Source: an uncultured Sphingomonadales bacterium (lineage in GTDB: Bacteria; Pseudomonadota; Alphaproteobacteria; Sphingomonadales; Sphingomonadaceae). Taken from it: 41,451 bases of DNA. Within the stretch, counting starts at the first letter, position 1; each line of letters starts with the position of its first letter. The stretch is taken from positions 1 to 41,451 of the forward strand of contig CAILIO010000132.1 of assembly GCA_903834285.1 (NCBI GenBank), read 5' to 3'. Both the position numbers and the translations under genes were made by a program. Below the pieces are notes generated by a model, which saw only the letters and a program-made list of their open reading frames with translations, was not told the origin of the DNA and searched no databases. Shown in pieces: positions 1 to 10,177 of this stretch.

Positions 1-1723
<1,723 letters not shown>

Positions 1724-1747
1724 TCACGAAAAAGGACTTTTTGCCCC

Positions 1748-3190
1748 ATGCGCAAGCTGCTGACCGGCGTCATTTCAGCTGCTCTCATATCCTCGCCCGC
1801 GCTGGCTGCGCCGGCGGCGAAGGCCGATCCCTATGGCGGCGAAGACGCGTTCCGCAGCCTCTACAAGGAACTCGTCGAAACCAACACGACCCTGTCGTCC
1901 GGCAGTTGCACGCTGGCAGCCGAGCGAATGGCCGCGCGGCTCAAGACCGCCGGCTTCAGCGATGACCAGCTGACGCTGTTCGCGGTGCCCGAAAAGCCCA
2001 AGGAAGGCGGCCTTGTCGCCGTCATGCCCGGCACCTCGAAGACCGAGAAGCCGATCCTGCTCCTCGCCCATATCGATGTCGTCGAGGCCAAGCGCGAGGA
2101 CTGGGTCCGCGATCCCTTCACCTTGATCGAGGAGAACGGCTACTTCTACGCGCGCGGCACCGGAGACGACAAGGCGATGGCCTCGATCTGGGTCGATACG
2201 CTGATCCGTTTCAAGCAGGAGGGCTTCAAGCCGAAGCGGACCCTCAAGCTTGCTCTCACGTGCGGTGAGGAGACGACCTACGCCTTCAACGGCGCCCAAT
2301 ACCTCGCCGACAACAAGCGCGACCTGATCGACGCGGCTTTCGCGCTCAACGAGGGCGGCGGCGGGCGAACCGACGGCAAGGGCCTGTCGGAGGGCGGCAA
2401 GCTCGTCGTGGAATCGATCCAGGTCGGCGAAAAGGGCGTGCAGAACTACCGCCTCGAAACGCGCAATCCCGGCGGCCACAGCTCGATCCCCGTGCGCGAC
2501 AATGCGATCTACCAGCTCGCCGCCGCGCTGGTGAAGTTGCAGAACTACGACTTCAAGCTCGAGCTTTCGGACACGACCCGCGCCTTCTTCGCCAAGGCCG
2601 GCGCGGCGCGCACCGATGAATTCGGCAAGGCAATGCAGGCAATTGCCGCCAATCCGCTGGACAGCGCAGCTGCCAAGGACGCCGAGGCGGTGCTCAACAA
2701 GGACCGCACCTTCCACTCGATGCTGCGCACGACCTGCGTCGCCACGCTGCTCGATGGCGGCCATGCCAACAACGCCCTGCCGCAGCGCGCCGGAGCCAAC
2801 GTCAACTGCCGCATCTTCCCGGGCCACTCGGTCGAGGAAGTCCAGCAGGAGCTGCAGACCGTCGTCGCCGATCCCGGCGTGACGATCGCCCCCGTGCCGC
2901 CGCTCCGGACCCTTGCCAGGACCCCGCCGATGGATCCCGCGATCATCGGTCCAATGGAAAAGCTCGCTGCCAAGTACTTTCCCGGCGTGCCGCTGGTGCC
3001 GACGATGTCGACCGGCGCGACCGACGGAGTCTTCCTCGCCGCGGTGGGCATCCCGACTTATGGCGTGCCCGGAGGCTGGGGCAACCCGGATGGCAACGGC
3101 GTCCACGGCCTCAACGAGCGGATGGAGGTCAAGTCGATCCTGACCGGCCGCGCCTATCTCTACGAGCTGGTGAAGGCCTATACCAAGTAG
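1748..3190 (+). CDS. Secreted M20-family zinc metallopeptidase
   Basis: A 480-residue M20/M25/M40 peptidase, expected to use two zinc ions to cleave short peptides or N-acyl amino acids. A signal peptide (about residues 1-20, cleaved near ALA-APAA) sends it to the periplasm. Metal and catalytic positions fit the family: H108 and D110 in LLAHIDVVEA, D140 in GTGDDK, E174-E175 in TCGEETT, and a C-terminal His in GVHGLNERM. The dimerisation domain starts near NPGGHSSIP. The ATG at 1748 is chosen because AAAAAGGA lies about 10 nt upstream and the signal peptide begins there; the longer open frame extending back to 191 is antisense to gyrB. The exact substrate cannot be told. Confidence 0.93.
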   Translation: MRKLLTGVISAALISSPALAAPAAKADPYGGEDAFRSLYKELVETNTTLSSGSCTLAAERMAARLKTAGFSDDQLTLFAVPEKPKEGGLVAVMPGTSKTEKPILLLAHIDVVEAKREDWVRDPFTLIEENGYFYARGTGDDKAMASIWVDTLIRFKQEGFKPKRTLKLALTCGEETTYAFNGAQYLADNKRDLIDAAFALNEGGGGRTDGKGLSEGGKLVVESIQVGEKGVQNYRLETRNPGGHSSIPVRDNAIYQLAAALVKLQNYDFKLELSDTTRAFFAKAGAARTDEFGKAMQAIAANPLDSAAAKDAEAVLNKDRTFHSMLRTTCVATLLDGGHANNALPQRAGANVNCRIFPGHSVEEVQQELQTVVADPGVTIAPVPPLRTLARTPPMDPAIIGPMEKLAAKYFPGVPLVPTMSTGATDGVFLAAVGIPTYGVPGGWGNPDGNGVHGLNERMEVKSILTGRAYLYELVKAYTK

Positions 3191-3223
3191 TCATCAAGCT
3201 GTAATCATTCGGTTTAGCCGGAA

Positions 3224-3264
3224 TTGTCCACGATCTGTCCACAGGGCTATGCACCTGTGGACAG
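3224..3264. promoter_or_regulatory. Cluster of DnaA-box-like nonamers within an inverted repeat
   Basis: Three 9-mers resembling TTATCCACA occur in 41 bp: ttgtccacg (3224-3232), ctgtccaca (3235-3243) and, inverted, tgtggacag (3256-3264). The last two form an 11-bp perfect inverted repeat (3235-3245 with 3254-3264) around an 8-nt loop. Each differs from the E. coli consensus at two positions. It could be a DnaA-binding site, or only a stem-loop behind the peptidase gene; no T-tract follows, so an intrinsic terminator is unlikely. Confidence 0.35.
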
Positions 3265-3426
3265 GATCGCCTGCGACCTCTTGACGCGCGAGTCGCGCTT
3301 GTGTTCTTTTCCGGCCATGCGTCACGAAGCGGTCATCCGCATCCCCCAAATCGCACCCGGCAGGCGCCTCGCGCCCTTTCCGGGCGGGATCCTCGGCGCA
3401 CTTTTACGAAAGGGCCGAGCGGGAGC

Positions 3427-4065
3427 ATGCTTCATAGGGCGCTGATTGAGCGGGCGGCTGCGGCCAAAGCCCATAGTGGACGCCCTCAAGGCGGCGAGAC
3501 CGCCCTCCTTGGCCATGATCGCCATCTTTCGAATTGCCCGGCGCTCGTGCTCAATGCCGACTACACGCCGCTCAGCTACTATCCGTTGAGCCTATGGCCC
3601 TGGCAGACCGCGATAAAGGCGGTGTTTCTCGAGCGGGTCGATATCGTCGCGACCTATGACCGCGAAGTGCACAGTGCCTCGCTCGACATGAAGATTCCTT
3701 CGGTCATCGCGCTGCGGCAATTCGTGAAGCCGAGCGAGTTTCCCGCCTTCACGCGCTTCAACCTGTTCCTGCGCGACAAGTTCCAGTGCCAATATTGCGG
3801 CTGCCCGGACCAGTTGACCTTCGACCATGTCGTGCCGCGCCGCCTTGGCGGACGCACGACATGGGAAAACGTTGTCGCAGCTTGCGCGCCCTGCAACATG
3901 CGCAAAGGCGGCCGCACCCCGGCGCAAGCCGCGATGCGCCTGATCACCGAACCGATCCGCCCGACCTCATGGCACCTGCAGGAACGCGGCCGCCTGTTCC
4001 CGCCGGGCCACCTCCACGATAGCTGGCGTGACTGGCTCTACTGGGATGTCGAGCTGGAAGGCTGA
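3427..4065 (+). CDS. HNH endonuclease family protein
   Basis: A 212-residue protein with a C-terminal HNH nuclease fold. Two zinc-binding CxxC pairs (C121/C124 in FQCQYCG, C153/C156 in CAPCN) bracket the active-site motif D133-H134 (FDHVVPR), N148 (WENVV) and N157. The N-terminal half (LVLNADYTPLSYYPLSLW) is the conserved extension of the widespread chromosomal alphaproteobacterial HNH proteins, whose biological role is not settled. It is not a homing endonuclease by context. The ATG at 3427 is preferred over an in-frame GTG at 3301 because the longer N-terminus is low-complexity and Arg/Pro-rich. The 3' end overlaps the convergent MFS gene by 28 nt. Confidence 0.85.
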   Translation: MLHRALIERAAAAKAHSGRPQGGETALLGHDRHLSNCPALVLNADYTPLSYYPLSLWPWQTAIKAVFLERVDIVATYDREVHSASLDMKIPSVIALRQFVKPSEFPAFTRFNLFLRDKFQCQYCGCPDQLTFDHVVPRRLGGRTTWENVVAACAPCNMRKGGRTPAQAAMRLITEPIRPTSWHLQERGRLFPPGHLHDSWRDWLYWDVELEG

Positions 4066-5300
4066 ACGGTCTTCCCGAGAAGGCTCGCGCCTTTCAGGAA
4101 CAGCAACATCGCCACCACGGAAATGGCCGCGGCGAGCAACATCGTCACGCCAGGCAGGTTGATGATCGCAGCGGGGCCGCTGAAGTGTGCCAGCGTCTGC
4201 GTGTAGAGCGGCGGACCGATGATCGCGGCGATCGAATTGATCGATTGGGTCGCGCCCTGCAATTCGCCCTGGCTGCGCGCATCGACCGCCTTGCTGTTCA
4301 TCGCCGCGATCGAGGGCTGCACCATGCCCGAGAGCGCGCCGACGGCAATCGCGAGGTAAACAACCCAGGTGGAGGTCGCGACCGTGTAGAGCACGGCCGC
4401 CGTCGCCAGCGAGGCCACGCCCAGCATCACCGTCCGCCGCTCGCCCAGCCGGGGCATGACCAGCCTGAGGCCGAAGCCCTGCACCAGCGCGCTGGTGATC
4501 CCGACCATGGCGAGCGCGAGGCCCACATCGCGGGTCGAGAAACCGTAAGCCGCAATCGCGAAGTAGGCCCAGGTCGAAGGGTAGACGATATAGGCGAGCT
4601 GCCACACCGCCAATGCACCGACGAACCACAGCACAGTCGTGCTCTGCTTGCGCAGCGCGCGCAGCGAGGCAAGCGCATTGGCGCGGCGCCAGTCGAACGG
4701 GCGGCGGCTTTCCGGCGGCAGCGACTCTTTCAGAAATACGAGGCCGAACAAGAAGTTGGCAAGAGCGAGCACCGCGGCAGCCTCGAACGGCATGCGCTGG
4801 TCGATCGAGCCGAGCACCCCGCCCAGCGCGGGCCCGACCACGAAGCCGATTCCGAAGGCCATGCCCATCAGGCCAAAGCTTGCCGCGCGCTTCTCCGGCG
4901 GAGTGACATCGGCGACATAGGCATAGGCGGCGGAAAAGCTCGCGCCCGTCGCCCCCGCAACGAGGCGCCCAATGATCAGCCACCAGAAGGCCGGGGCCAT
5001 GGCCTGCAGCAGATAGTCCAGGCCCATCGCCAGAATGGCGGCGAGCAGCACCGGCCGCCGTCCGAACCGGTCTGACAGGTTCCCGATCACCGGGGCGAAC
5101 ACGAATTGCATCACCGCATAGCCCGCGCCGAGCCAGCCGGCATATTCTGCCGCCATCGAAATCGGCACATGCGCGAGGCTCATGATCAGCCCGGGCAGCA
5201 CCGGCAGCGCGATGCCGAAGCCCAGCATGTCGATCAGCACGATCGCGAAGACGAAGCCGATGGAAGCCCGGTTCGCAGAGGGAGGCGGCACGACGTTCAT
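4038..5300 (-). CDS. MFS drug-efflux transporter, TetA-like
   Basis: A 420-residue major facilitator superfamily antiporter with 12 predicted membrane segments, closest in pattern to the TCR/TetA (DHA1) group. Visible signatures are the loop 2-3 motif GNLSDRFGRRPVLL and, near the start, IVLIDMLGFGIALPVLPGL. It probably exports a drug or metabolite in exchange for protons; the substrate is unknown. The ATG at 5300 (MNVVPPPSANRAS) has a GAGGGAG immediately in front of it, unusually close; an in-frame start at 5345 is possible but would add a polar stretch atypical of the family. It lies 17 nt behind the nitronate monooxygenase gene and is probably cotranscribed with it. Its end overlaps the HNH gene. 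Confidence 0.88.
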   Translation of the reverse strand: MNVVPPPSANRASIGFVFAIVLIDMLGFGIALPVLPGLIMSLAHVPISMAAEYAGWLGAGYAVMQFVFAPVIGNLSDRFGRRPVLLAAILAMGLDYLLQAMAPAFWWLIIGRLVAGATGASFSAAYAYVADVTPPEKRAASFGLMGMAFGIGFVVGPALGGVLGSIDQRMPFEAAAVLALANFLFGLVFLKESLPPESRRPFDWRRANALASLRALRKQSTTVLWFVGALAVWQLAYIVYPSTWAYFAIAAYGFSTRDVGLALAMVGITSALVQGFGLRLVMPRLGERRTVMLGVASLATAAVLYTVATSTWVVYLAIAVGALSGMVQPSIAAMNSKAVDARSQGELQGATQSINSIAAIIGPPLYTQTLAHFSGPAAIINLPGVTMLLAAAISVVAMLLFLKGASLLGKTVQPSSSTSQ

Positions 5301-5317
5301 CTCCCTCGAACTTGCGG

Positions 5318-6328
5318 TCAGCCGCGCGTCAGCGCTGCCTCGCACTCCGTCATGAGTTCGCCCATGATCGTGGCGACAGGCTCTTCCCTGGTCACCATGC
5401 CGACCGACTGTCCGGCCATCAGGGAGCCGCTCTCGATATCGCCATCGATGACCGCGCGGCGCAGGGCGCCCGCCCAGAAGTGCTCGATCTCAAGCTGCGC
5501 CGCAGCCATGTCGACCACGCCTTCATCCAGCCGCCGCGCGACTTCGATCTGCTTGGCGATGAATTCCTCGCTGCCCTTGTTGCGCAGCGCGCGCACCGGG
5601 ATGACCGGGAGGCGCGGATCGATCTGCACGCTCGCCACCGCATCGCGCGCATTGGCGCGGAAGAACGCGGTCTTGAAGGCCGGGTGGGCAATCGATTCGC
5701 TGGCACAGGCAAAGCGGGTGCCAAGCTGCACCCCGCTCGCGCCCATCTCGAGGTAGCTCGCAATCATCTCGCCCCGACCGATGCCGCCTGCGACGAAGAC
5801 GATGTGGTCTGCGGCCAGCGCCGGCAGAAATTCCTGCGCCAGGACCGAGGTCGAGACCGGGCCGATATGGCCGCCCGCTTCCGATCCCTCGATCACCAGC
5901 GCGTCGGCGCCGGAACGGAACAGCTTCTTGGCCAGGGCCAATGTCGGCGCGAAGACCAGTACTTTGGCGCCGAACGCCTTGATCGCCTCAACCGCGCCCT
6001 TGGGCGGAATGCCACCCGCGAGCACGACATGGCTCACCTTGTGCCGCGCGCAGACCGCGACCAGATCAAGCAGGCGCGGGTGCATGGTGATGAGGTTCAC
6101 ACCAAACGGCTTCGCCGTCAGCGCCGCAGTCGCGGTGATTTCGGCGTCGAGCAGTTCGGGCGTCATCGCCCCGCAGGCAATCACGCCAAAGCCGCCGGCA
6201 TTGCTGATCGCGGCCACGAGATTGCGCTCGGAAACCCAGCTCATCGCGCCGCATAGCATGGCATGTTCGGTACCAAGGAACTCTGCACCGCGCGCCATCA
6301 GCGCTGCGGTCTTGGGGTATGCGATCAT
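5318..6328 (-). CDS. Nitronate monooxygenase (2-nitropropane dioxygenase family)
   Basis: A 336-residue FMN-dependent TIM-barrel enzyme of the NMO family, which oxidises nitronates such as propionate 3-nitronate to detoxify them. Diagnostic segments are the N-terminal NAGGFGVIACG, the central EGSEAGGHIGP carrying the His of class I enzymes, and the phosphate-binding VAGGIGRGE with GASGVQLGTRF. The ATG at 6328 (MIAYPKTAAL) is chosen; the frame stays open upstream to 6754 but that part reads as random sequence. FabK-type enoyl-ACP reductases share the fold and are the main alternative. It is first in a two-gene unit with the MFS exporter, suggesting a detoxify-and-export pair (inference). Confidence 0.87.
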   Translation of the reverse strand: MIAYPKTAALMARGAEFLGTEHAMLCGAMSWVSERNLVAAISNAGGFGVIACGAMTPELLDAEITATAALTAKPFGVNLITMHPRLLDLVAVCARHKVSHVVLAGGIPPKGAVEAIKAFGAKVLVFAPTLALAKKLFRSGADALVIEGSEAGGHIGPVSTSVLAQEFLPALAADHIVFVAGGIGRGEMIASYLEMGASGVQLGTRFACASESIAHPAFKTAFFRANARDAVASVQIDPRLPVIPVRALRNKGSEEFIAKQIEVARRLDEGVVDMAAAQLEIEHFWAGALRRAVIDGDIESGSLMAGQSVGMVTREEPVATIMGELMTECEAALTRG

Positions 6329-6772
6329 CAGCAACGTCTCGTCTTGCGCGGCCTGCGAGGGACGGCCCTTAGGGCCGCATCGTGGCGGCAACAAGGCGGG
6401 ATGTGCGCGCAGCAATCGGCAATCTCGATTTCTCCGCGTGCATATAGCCTTTTTGTCGATTGTTCGGCGGCGCGTATTGGGCAAGACATCGGGCCGTTCC
6501 CCTTGCCTGCCTGAGCCGAGAACCAGTCCAACAAGGGCTGGCCCGGGTCGCACCCCGCCTTCCGGTCCTGAAAAAGGTGCCGGGAGGCGGGACTTCATCC
6601 CGCCAGACGCCTGACGAGCCGGCCGAACGCCGCCGATGCGGCCAGGTCCAGAGACGGGCGTTGCGCGCAGCGACAGGATCGCGCACCGAAGGTTGGGGGC
6701 GGCATGCCTGTTTATTAACCATTCCAATGCATTCTGAGCGCTGGGGACAAGCAATCAGGAAGCACCTAGTCC
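6329..6772. other. Divergent intergenic region between NMO and acyltransferase genes
   Basis: This 444-bp region has no credible gene; open frames crossing it are Arg/Pro-rich shadows. It must hold the promoters of the leftward monooxygenase-exporter unit and the rightward acyltransferase. A perfect 7-bp hairpin lies at 6586-6604, and a short AT-rich patch (ttattaaccattcc) just before the acyltransferase GTG. No clear -35/-10 pair could be assigned. Confidence 0.6.
6586..6604. repeat. Small hairpin with CTTCA loop
   Basis: ggcggga (6586-6592), loop cttca, tcccgcc (6598-6604): a perfect 7-bp stem. The same loop and nearly the same stem recur at 10113-10131, so it may be one copy of a dispersed small intergenic repeat rather than a terminator; no T-tract follows on either strand. 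Confidence 0.45.
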
Positions 6773-7831
6773 GTGGCAAGGCAGGCGTTCGATGGACTGG
6801 ACGGCTTGCGGGGTATCGCCTCGCTCAGCGTGGGCGTGCTGCATGTGGACGGCCTGATCCTGCATTGCGGCTTTAACTCCATGACCTTTCTTGCCGTCGA
6901 TTTCTTTTTCTGCCTCAGCGGTTTCGTCCTGTCCCATGCCTATGGCGCGCGGCTGGCCGAAGGCACGCTGCGGCCCGGCAGGTTCTTTGTGCTGCGCATT
7001 TGCCGTCTCTATCCGATGATCCTTGCCGGGGCCGGGCTGGCGCTTGCCGTCGGGCTGATCATGCGTCCGGCACCGGTGCATGAAACCCTCGCGATGGGCC
7101 TTGGGACACTCCTGCTTGTTCCCGCCGGCTTCGCTTTCGGCGATATCGCGTTTCCCCTCAACAATGTCTTTTGGTCCCTGCTATTCGAACTGGGCGCGGG
7201 GGTAGCGTTCGCCTACCTCGCCAGCAGTCGCGACCGGGTATGGATGATGATCGCGGCGGCCAGCGCGGTCATCCTCCTGATCGTGGCCTCGAAGGGCGTG
7301 GGTCCCGGCCTGCTCGGCTTCGGCAATCCGGTGCTGTTCCTGTTCGGGGTGCCGCGCGTGCTCTTGCCATTTGCACTGGGCGTTCTGGTCGAACGCAAGT
7401 TTGCCGCCAGCCAGCCCAGCCGAACAACATCGCCGTTACTGCCTGCCCTGGTGCTGGTGACCGTGCTGTTCTGCATCCCCGGTCACCGGCGGTTTGCCGC
7501 CCTGATCTGCACCGTGGTGGCCGTTCCGCTGATTGTCTGGCTTGGCGCCTGCGCTTCGCAGATCCGGGCAGGCCGCGTGTCGACGCTGATGCACCATTTG
7601 GGCGCAGTGTCCTATCCGTTCTATGCGGTGCACCTTCCGCTGGTCCTGCTCTGCGGAGCCGTCGCAACGAGCACCGATCTCGGCATGGCCGGGCGCTGGG
7701 CGCTTTCGGCCACGGCGCTCATGGCCGGATGGCTGCTATCCTTCTGGCTGGAGCGGCGATGGGACCATCCGGCCCGCACTTCGCTGGCCCGCCGCGCCGC
7801 TGCAAACCGGGCCGCGCCCGCGCCAGCTTAG
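6773..7831 (+). CDS. Acyltransferase 3 family membrane protein (OafA/YrhL type)
   Basis: A 352-residue integral membrane protein of the acyltransferase-3 family, which moves acetyl or other acyl groups from the cytoplasm onto periplasmic glycans, lipopolysaccharide or lipids. The N-terminus FDGLDGLRGIASLSV and the early His in LHVDG, followed by DFFFCLSGFVLSHAYG, are characteristic; about ten hydrophobic segments follow. The start is a GTG at 6773 with AGGAAG about 10 nt upstream. No glycan-synthesis genes sit nearby, so the acceptor cannot be inferred. The stop codon overlaps the convergent lysC stop by 4 nt (7828-7831). Confidence 0.88.
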   Translation: MARQAFDGLDGLRGIASLSVGVLHVDGLILHCGFNSMTFLAVDFFFCLSGFVLSHAYGARLAEGTLRPGRFFVLRICRLYPMILAGAGLALAVGLIMRPAPVHETLAMGLGTLLLVPAGFAFGDIAFPLNNVFWSLLFELGAGVAFAYLASSRDRVWMMIAAASAVILLIVASKGVGPGLLGFGNPVLFLFGVPRVLLPFALGVLVERKFAASQPSRTTSPLLPALVLVTVLFCIPGHRRFAALICTVVAVPLIVWLGACASQIRAGRVSTLMHHLGAVSYPFYAVHLPLVLLCGAVATSTDLGMAGRWALSATALMAGWLLSFWLERRWDHPARTSLARRAAANRAAPAPA

Positions 7832-9096
7832 GCCGCGTCGAGCTCATAGGCGGTGTGCAGCACGCGCACCGCGAGTTCGACTTCGTCCGAATCGATCAGC
7901 ACCGAAACCTTGATCTCGCTCGTCGAAATCGCCTGGATGTTAATTCCGCGATCGGCCAGCGCCTTGAACATGGTCGCGGCGACACCGGCGTGGCTGCGCA
8001 TACCCACGCCCACTACCGAAACCTTGGCGACCTTGCTGTCCGCGATCATGCGGTAATAGCCGATCTGCTCCTTGCGCTCCTCGAGCAGCGCCTGCGTGCG
8101 CGCGAGGTCCGCCTGCGGGCAGGTAAAAGTCACGTCTGTCTCGCCTTTGTCCTTGGCGATGTTCTGGATGATCATGTCGACGTTGATGTTCGCTTCGGCG
8201 AGCGGGCCGAAGATCGCCGCCACCGCACCGGGACGGTCCGCGACGCGGGTCAGCGTCACCTTGGCCTCGTTCTTGTCGGCGGCAATGCCGGTGATCAGCT
8301 GGCGTTCCATGTCGGTTCCTTCCAGAATTTTGGCCAGTTCTTCATCGCTCACGATCATCGTGCCGGGGATGCTGTCGGCCGGCGGGGCGCTTTCGTCGAT
8401 GAACGAGGACAGCACCTGCACGCGCACGCCTTCCTTCATCGCAAGGCTGACCGAGCGTGTCTGCAACACTTTCGAGCCGACCGAAGCAAGCTCGAGCATT
8501 TCCTCGTAGGTCACATACTTGAGCTTGCGCGCCTTCGCCACGATGCGCGGATCGGTGGTGTAGACGCCATCGACATCGGTGTAGATGTCGCAGCGATCCG
8601 CCTGGACCGCCGCCGCCACGGCCACCGCAGAGGTATCGGAGCCGCCGCGGCCCAGCGTCGTCACGCGGCCGTCTGGGTCCAAGCCCTGAAAGCCCGGGAT
8701 CACCGCAATCTCGCCCGCCGCCATCGAGGCCAGCAGCGCGTCCGATGTGATATCCTCGATCCGCGCGGCGGCATGGGCATCGTCGGTGCGAACGGGAAGC
8801 TGCCAGCCGAGCCAGGAGCGCGCCTTGCAGCCGAGCGCCTGCAGATGGAGCGCGAGCAGCCCGGACGTGATCTGCTCGCCCGCCGCCACCACCACGTCGT
8901 ATTCGGCGCGGTCATACAGCGCGTTCGCTTCGCGGCAGAAGTTCACGAGCCGGTCGGTCTCGCCCGCCATGGCCGAGACGACCACCGCGACTTCGTGCCC
9001 CGCTTCCTGCTGGCGCTTGACGATGCCGGCCACGCGGCGGATGCGCTCGGTCCCGGCCATCGAAGTGCCGCCGAATTTCATCACGATCCGGGCCAC
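7828..9096 (-). CDS. lysC: Aspartate kinase
   Basis: A 422-residue aspartokinase, which phosphorylates L-aspartate with ATP in the first step of lysine, threonine, methionine and diaminopimelate synthesis. The catalytic domain opens with ARIVMKFGGTSMAG (KFGGTS nucleotide motif) and contains GRGGSDTSAVA and DVDGVYTTDPR. Two C-terminal ACT domains (about residues 265-345 and 346-422) suggest feedback control, probably by lysine and threonine. The start is a GTG at 9096 behind a strong GGGAGAGG; the open frame runs further upstream only as the antisense of ubiG. It is divergent from ubiG with 78 bp between them. dapB, the later pathway enzyme, is elsewhere in the window at 15144. Confidence 0.96.
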   Translation of the reverse strand: MARIVMKFGGTSMAGTERIRRVAGIVKRQQEAGHEVAVVVSAMAGETDRLVNFCREANALYDRAEYDVVVAAGEQITSGLLALHLQALGCKARSWLGWQLPVRTDDAHAAARIEDITSDALLASMAAGEIAVIPGFQGLDPDGRVTTLGRGGSDTSAVAVAAAVQADRCDIYTDVDGVYTTDPRIVAKARKLKYVTYEEMLELASVGSKVLQTRSVSLAMKEGVRVQVLSSFIDESAPPADSIPGTMIVSDEELAKILEGTDMERQLITGIAADKNEAKVTLTRVADRPGAVAAIFGPLAEANINVDMIIQNIAKDKGETDVTFTCPQADLARTQALLEERKEQIGYYRMIADSKVAKVSVVGVGMRSHAGVAATMFKALADRGINIQAISTSEIKVSVLIDSDEVELAVRVLHTAYELDAA

Positions 9097-9174
9097 GTCA
9101 CCTCTCCCGCAGCAATGCTGAACATTCCCCCGCAGCCTCTCGACCGGACGGACGCGGCGCTTTAGAGTCGCCGC

Positions 9175-9924
9175 ATGAGCAATGCAACCACCGCTACCAC
9201 GATCAGACCCGAGGAAGCCGCCCATTTCGGCAAGCTGGCCGCCGAATGGTGGGATCCCAAGGGCAGCTCGGCGATGCTGCACAAGCTGAACCCGGTGCGG
9301 CTCGCCTTCCTGCGCGAAGCCATCGATTCGCACTTCGCTGCCGATCCACGCGGCCTGCGCCCGCTCGCCGGTCGCCGCGCGCTCGATGTCGGCTGCGGCG
9401 CCGGGCTGCTTGCCGAGCCGCTGGCTCGGATGGGTGCGAGTGTTACGGCAGTGGATGCGGCCGAGGAAAATATCGCCGCCGCCCGTGCCCATGCCGAGGG
9501 CAGCAGCCTCGCCATCGATTATCGCCACGGCGAACTGGCGGCGCTCGGCCTTACCGGCTTCGATCTCGTCACCTCGATGGAAGTGATCGAGCATGTGGCC
9601 GACAAGGCCGCCTTCATCGCGGGCCTGGTGGCGACGGTGGCCGAGAACGGCCTCCTCGTCATCTCCACCCCCAACCGCACCACCGCCTCGCGCCTGCTGT
9701 TGGTCGGCGCGGCGGAAACGGTCGGCCTGGTCCCCAAGGGCACGCACCACTGGGAGGACTTCATCACCCCGCTCGAACTCAGCGATCTGCTGGCGGAAGC
9801 CGGCTTCGCGATGGGCAATCCCCGGGGCATCTCGTGGAGTCCGCTCAAGGGCCTCCACCTCTCGGACGACATGTCGCTCAACTACATCGTCACCGCGCGC
9901 AGATTGGAAGGGGTGCAAGCCTGA
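9175..9924 (+). CDS. ubiG: Ubiquinone biosynthesis O-methyltransferase UbiG
   Basis: A 249-residue class I SAM-dependent methyltransferase performing the two O-methylations of ubiquinone synthesis. The N-terminal signature EEAAHFGKLAAEWWDPKGS with LHKLNPVR is specific to UbiG/COQ3. SAM-binding motif I is ALDVGCGAGLLAEPLA, followed by VTAVDAAEENI and the post-I segment SMEVIEHV. The C-terminal part GTHHWEDFITP is also typical. The last base of its TGA is the first base of the next ATG (TGATG, 9922-9926), so the downstream 61-codon gene is translationally coupled. Confidence 0.96.
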   Translation: MSNATTATTIRPEEAAHFGKLAAEWWDPKGSSAMLHKLNPVRLAFLREAIDSHFAADPRGLRPLAGRRALDVGCGAGLLAEPLARMGASVTAVDAAEENIAAARAHAEGSSLAIDYRHGELAALGLTGFDLVTSMEVIEHVADKAAFIAGLVATVAENGLLVISTPNRTTASRLLLVGAAETVGLVPKGTHHWEDFITPLELSDLLAEAGFAMGNPRGISWSPLKGLHLSDDMSLNYIVTARRLEGVQA

Positions 9925-10109
9925 TGGCGACCGGAAAAGTCTTCGAACGCCACAAGCAGGCATGGACCACCGACGAGGTGCAGAAGCTGCATATGCTGGC
10001 CAAGAAAGGCATGGCGCTCAAGGGCCTCGCCAAGGCGCTCACCCGCAGCGAAGAATCGATCAAGATCCGCGCCAAGGCAGATGGATTGGCAATCGAAAAG
10101 CTGCGCTGA
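9924..10109 (+). CDS. 61-residue helix-turn-helix protein coupled to ubiG
   Basis: A small basic protein beginning MATGKVFERHKQAWT and ending GLAIEKLR. The pattern WTxDEVQxLHxLAxxGxxLKGLAKALxRSEESIKxRA resembles the N-terminal helix-turn-helix of GcrA and of SANT/Myb-like small proteins: a Trp at the start of helix 1, a Gly turn and a final recognition-like helix. Its start overlaps the ubiG stop by one base, so it is certainly in the ubiG transcript. The function is unknown; it may be a DNA-binding protein. Recognition rests on pattern only. Confidence 0.72.
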   Translation: MATGKVFERHKQAWTTDEVQKLHMLAKKGMALKGLAKALTRSEESIKIRAKADGLAIEKLR

Positions 10110-10112
10110 GGG

Positions 10113-10131
10113 GCGGGATCTTCAATCCCGC
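10113..10131 (+). terminator. Hairpin after the ubiG operon (possible terminator or small repeat)
   Basis: gcgggat (10113-10119), loop cttca, atcccgc (10125-10131), directly after the stop codon of the 61-residue gene. Only a weak T-rich stretch (ttcatct) follows. It shares its loop with the hairpin at 6586-6604. Confidence 0.45.
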
Positions 10132-10177
10132 TTCATCTCCGCGAAGGCCGGAATGACGAACCGAGGGCCGTGCCGGC

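Noticed and set aside
1775..3106. 443-codon minus-strand open frame inside the peptidase gene
   Set aside because: Antisense shadow of a real gene, with His/Arg/Gly-rich random composition and no motifs.
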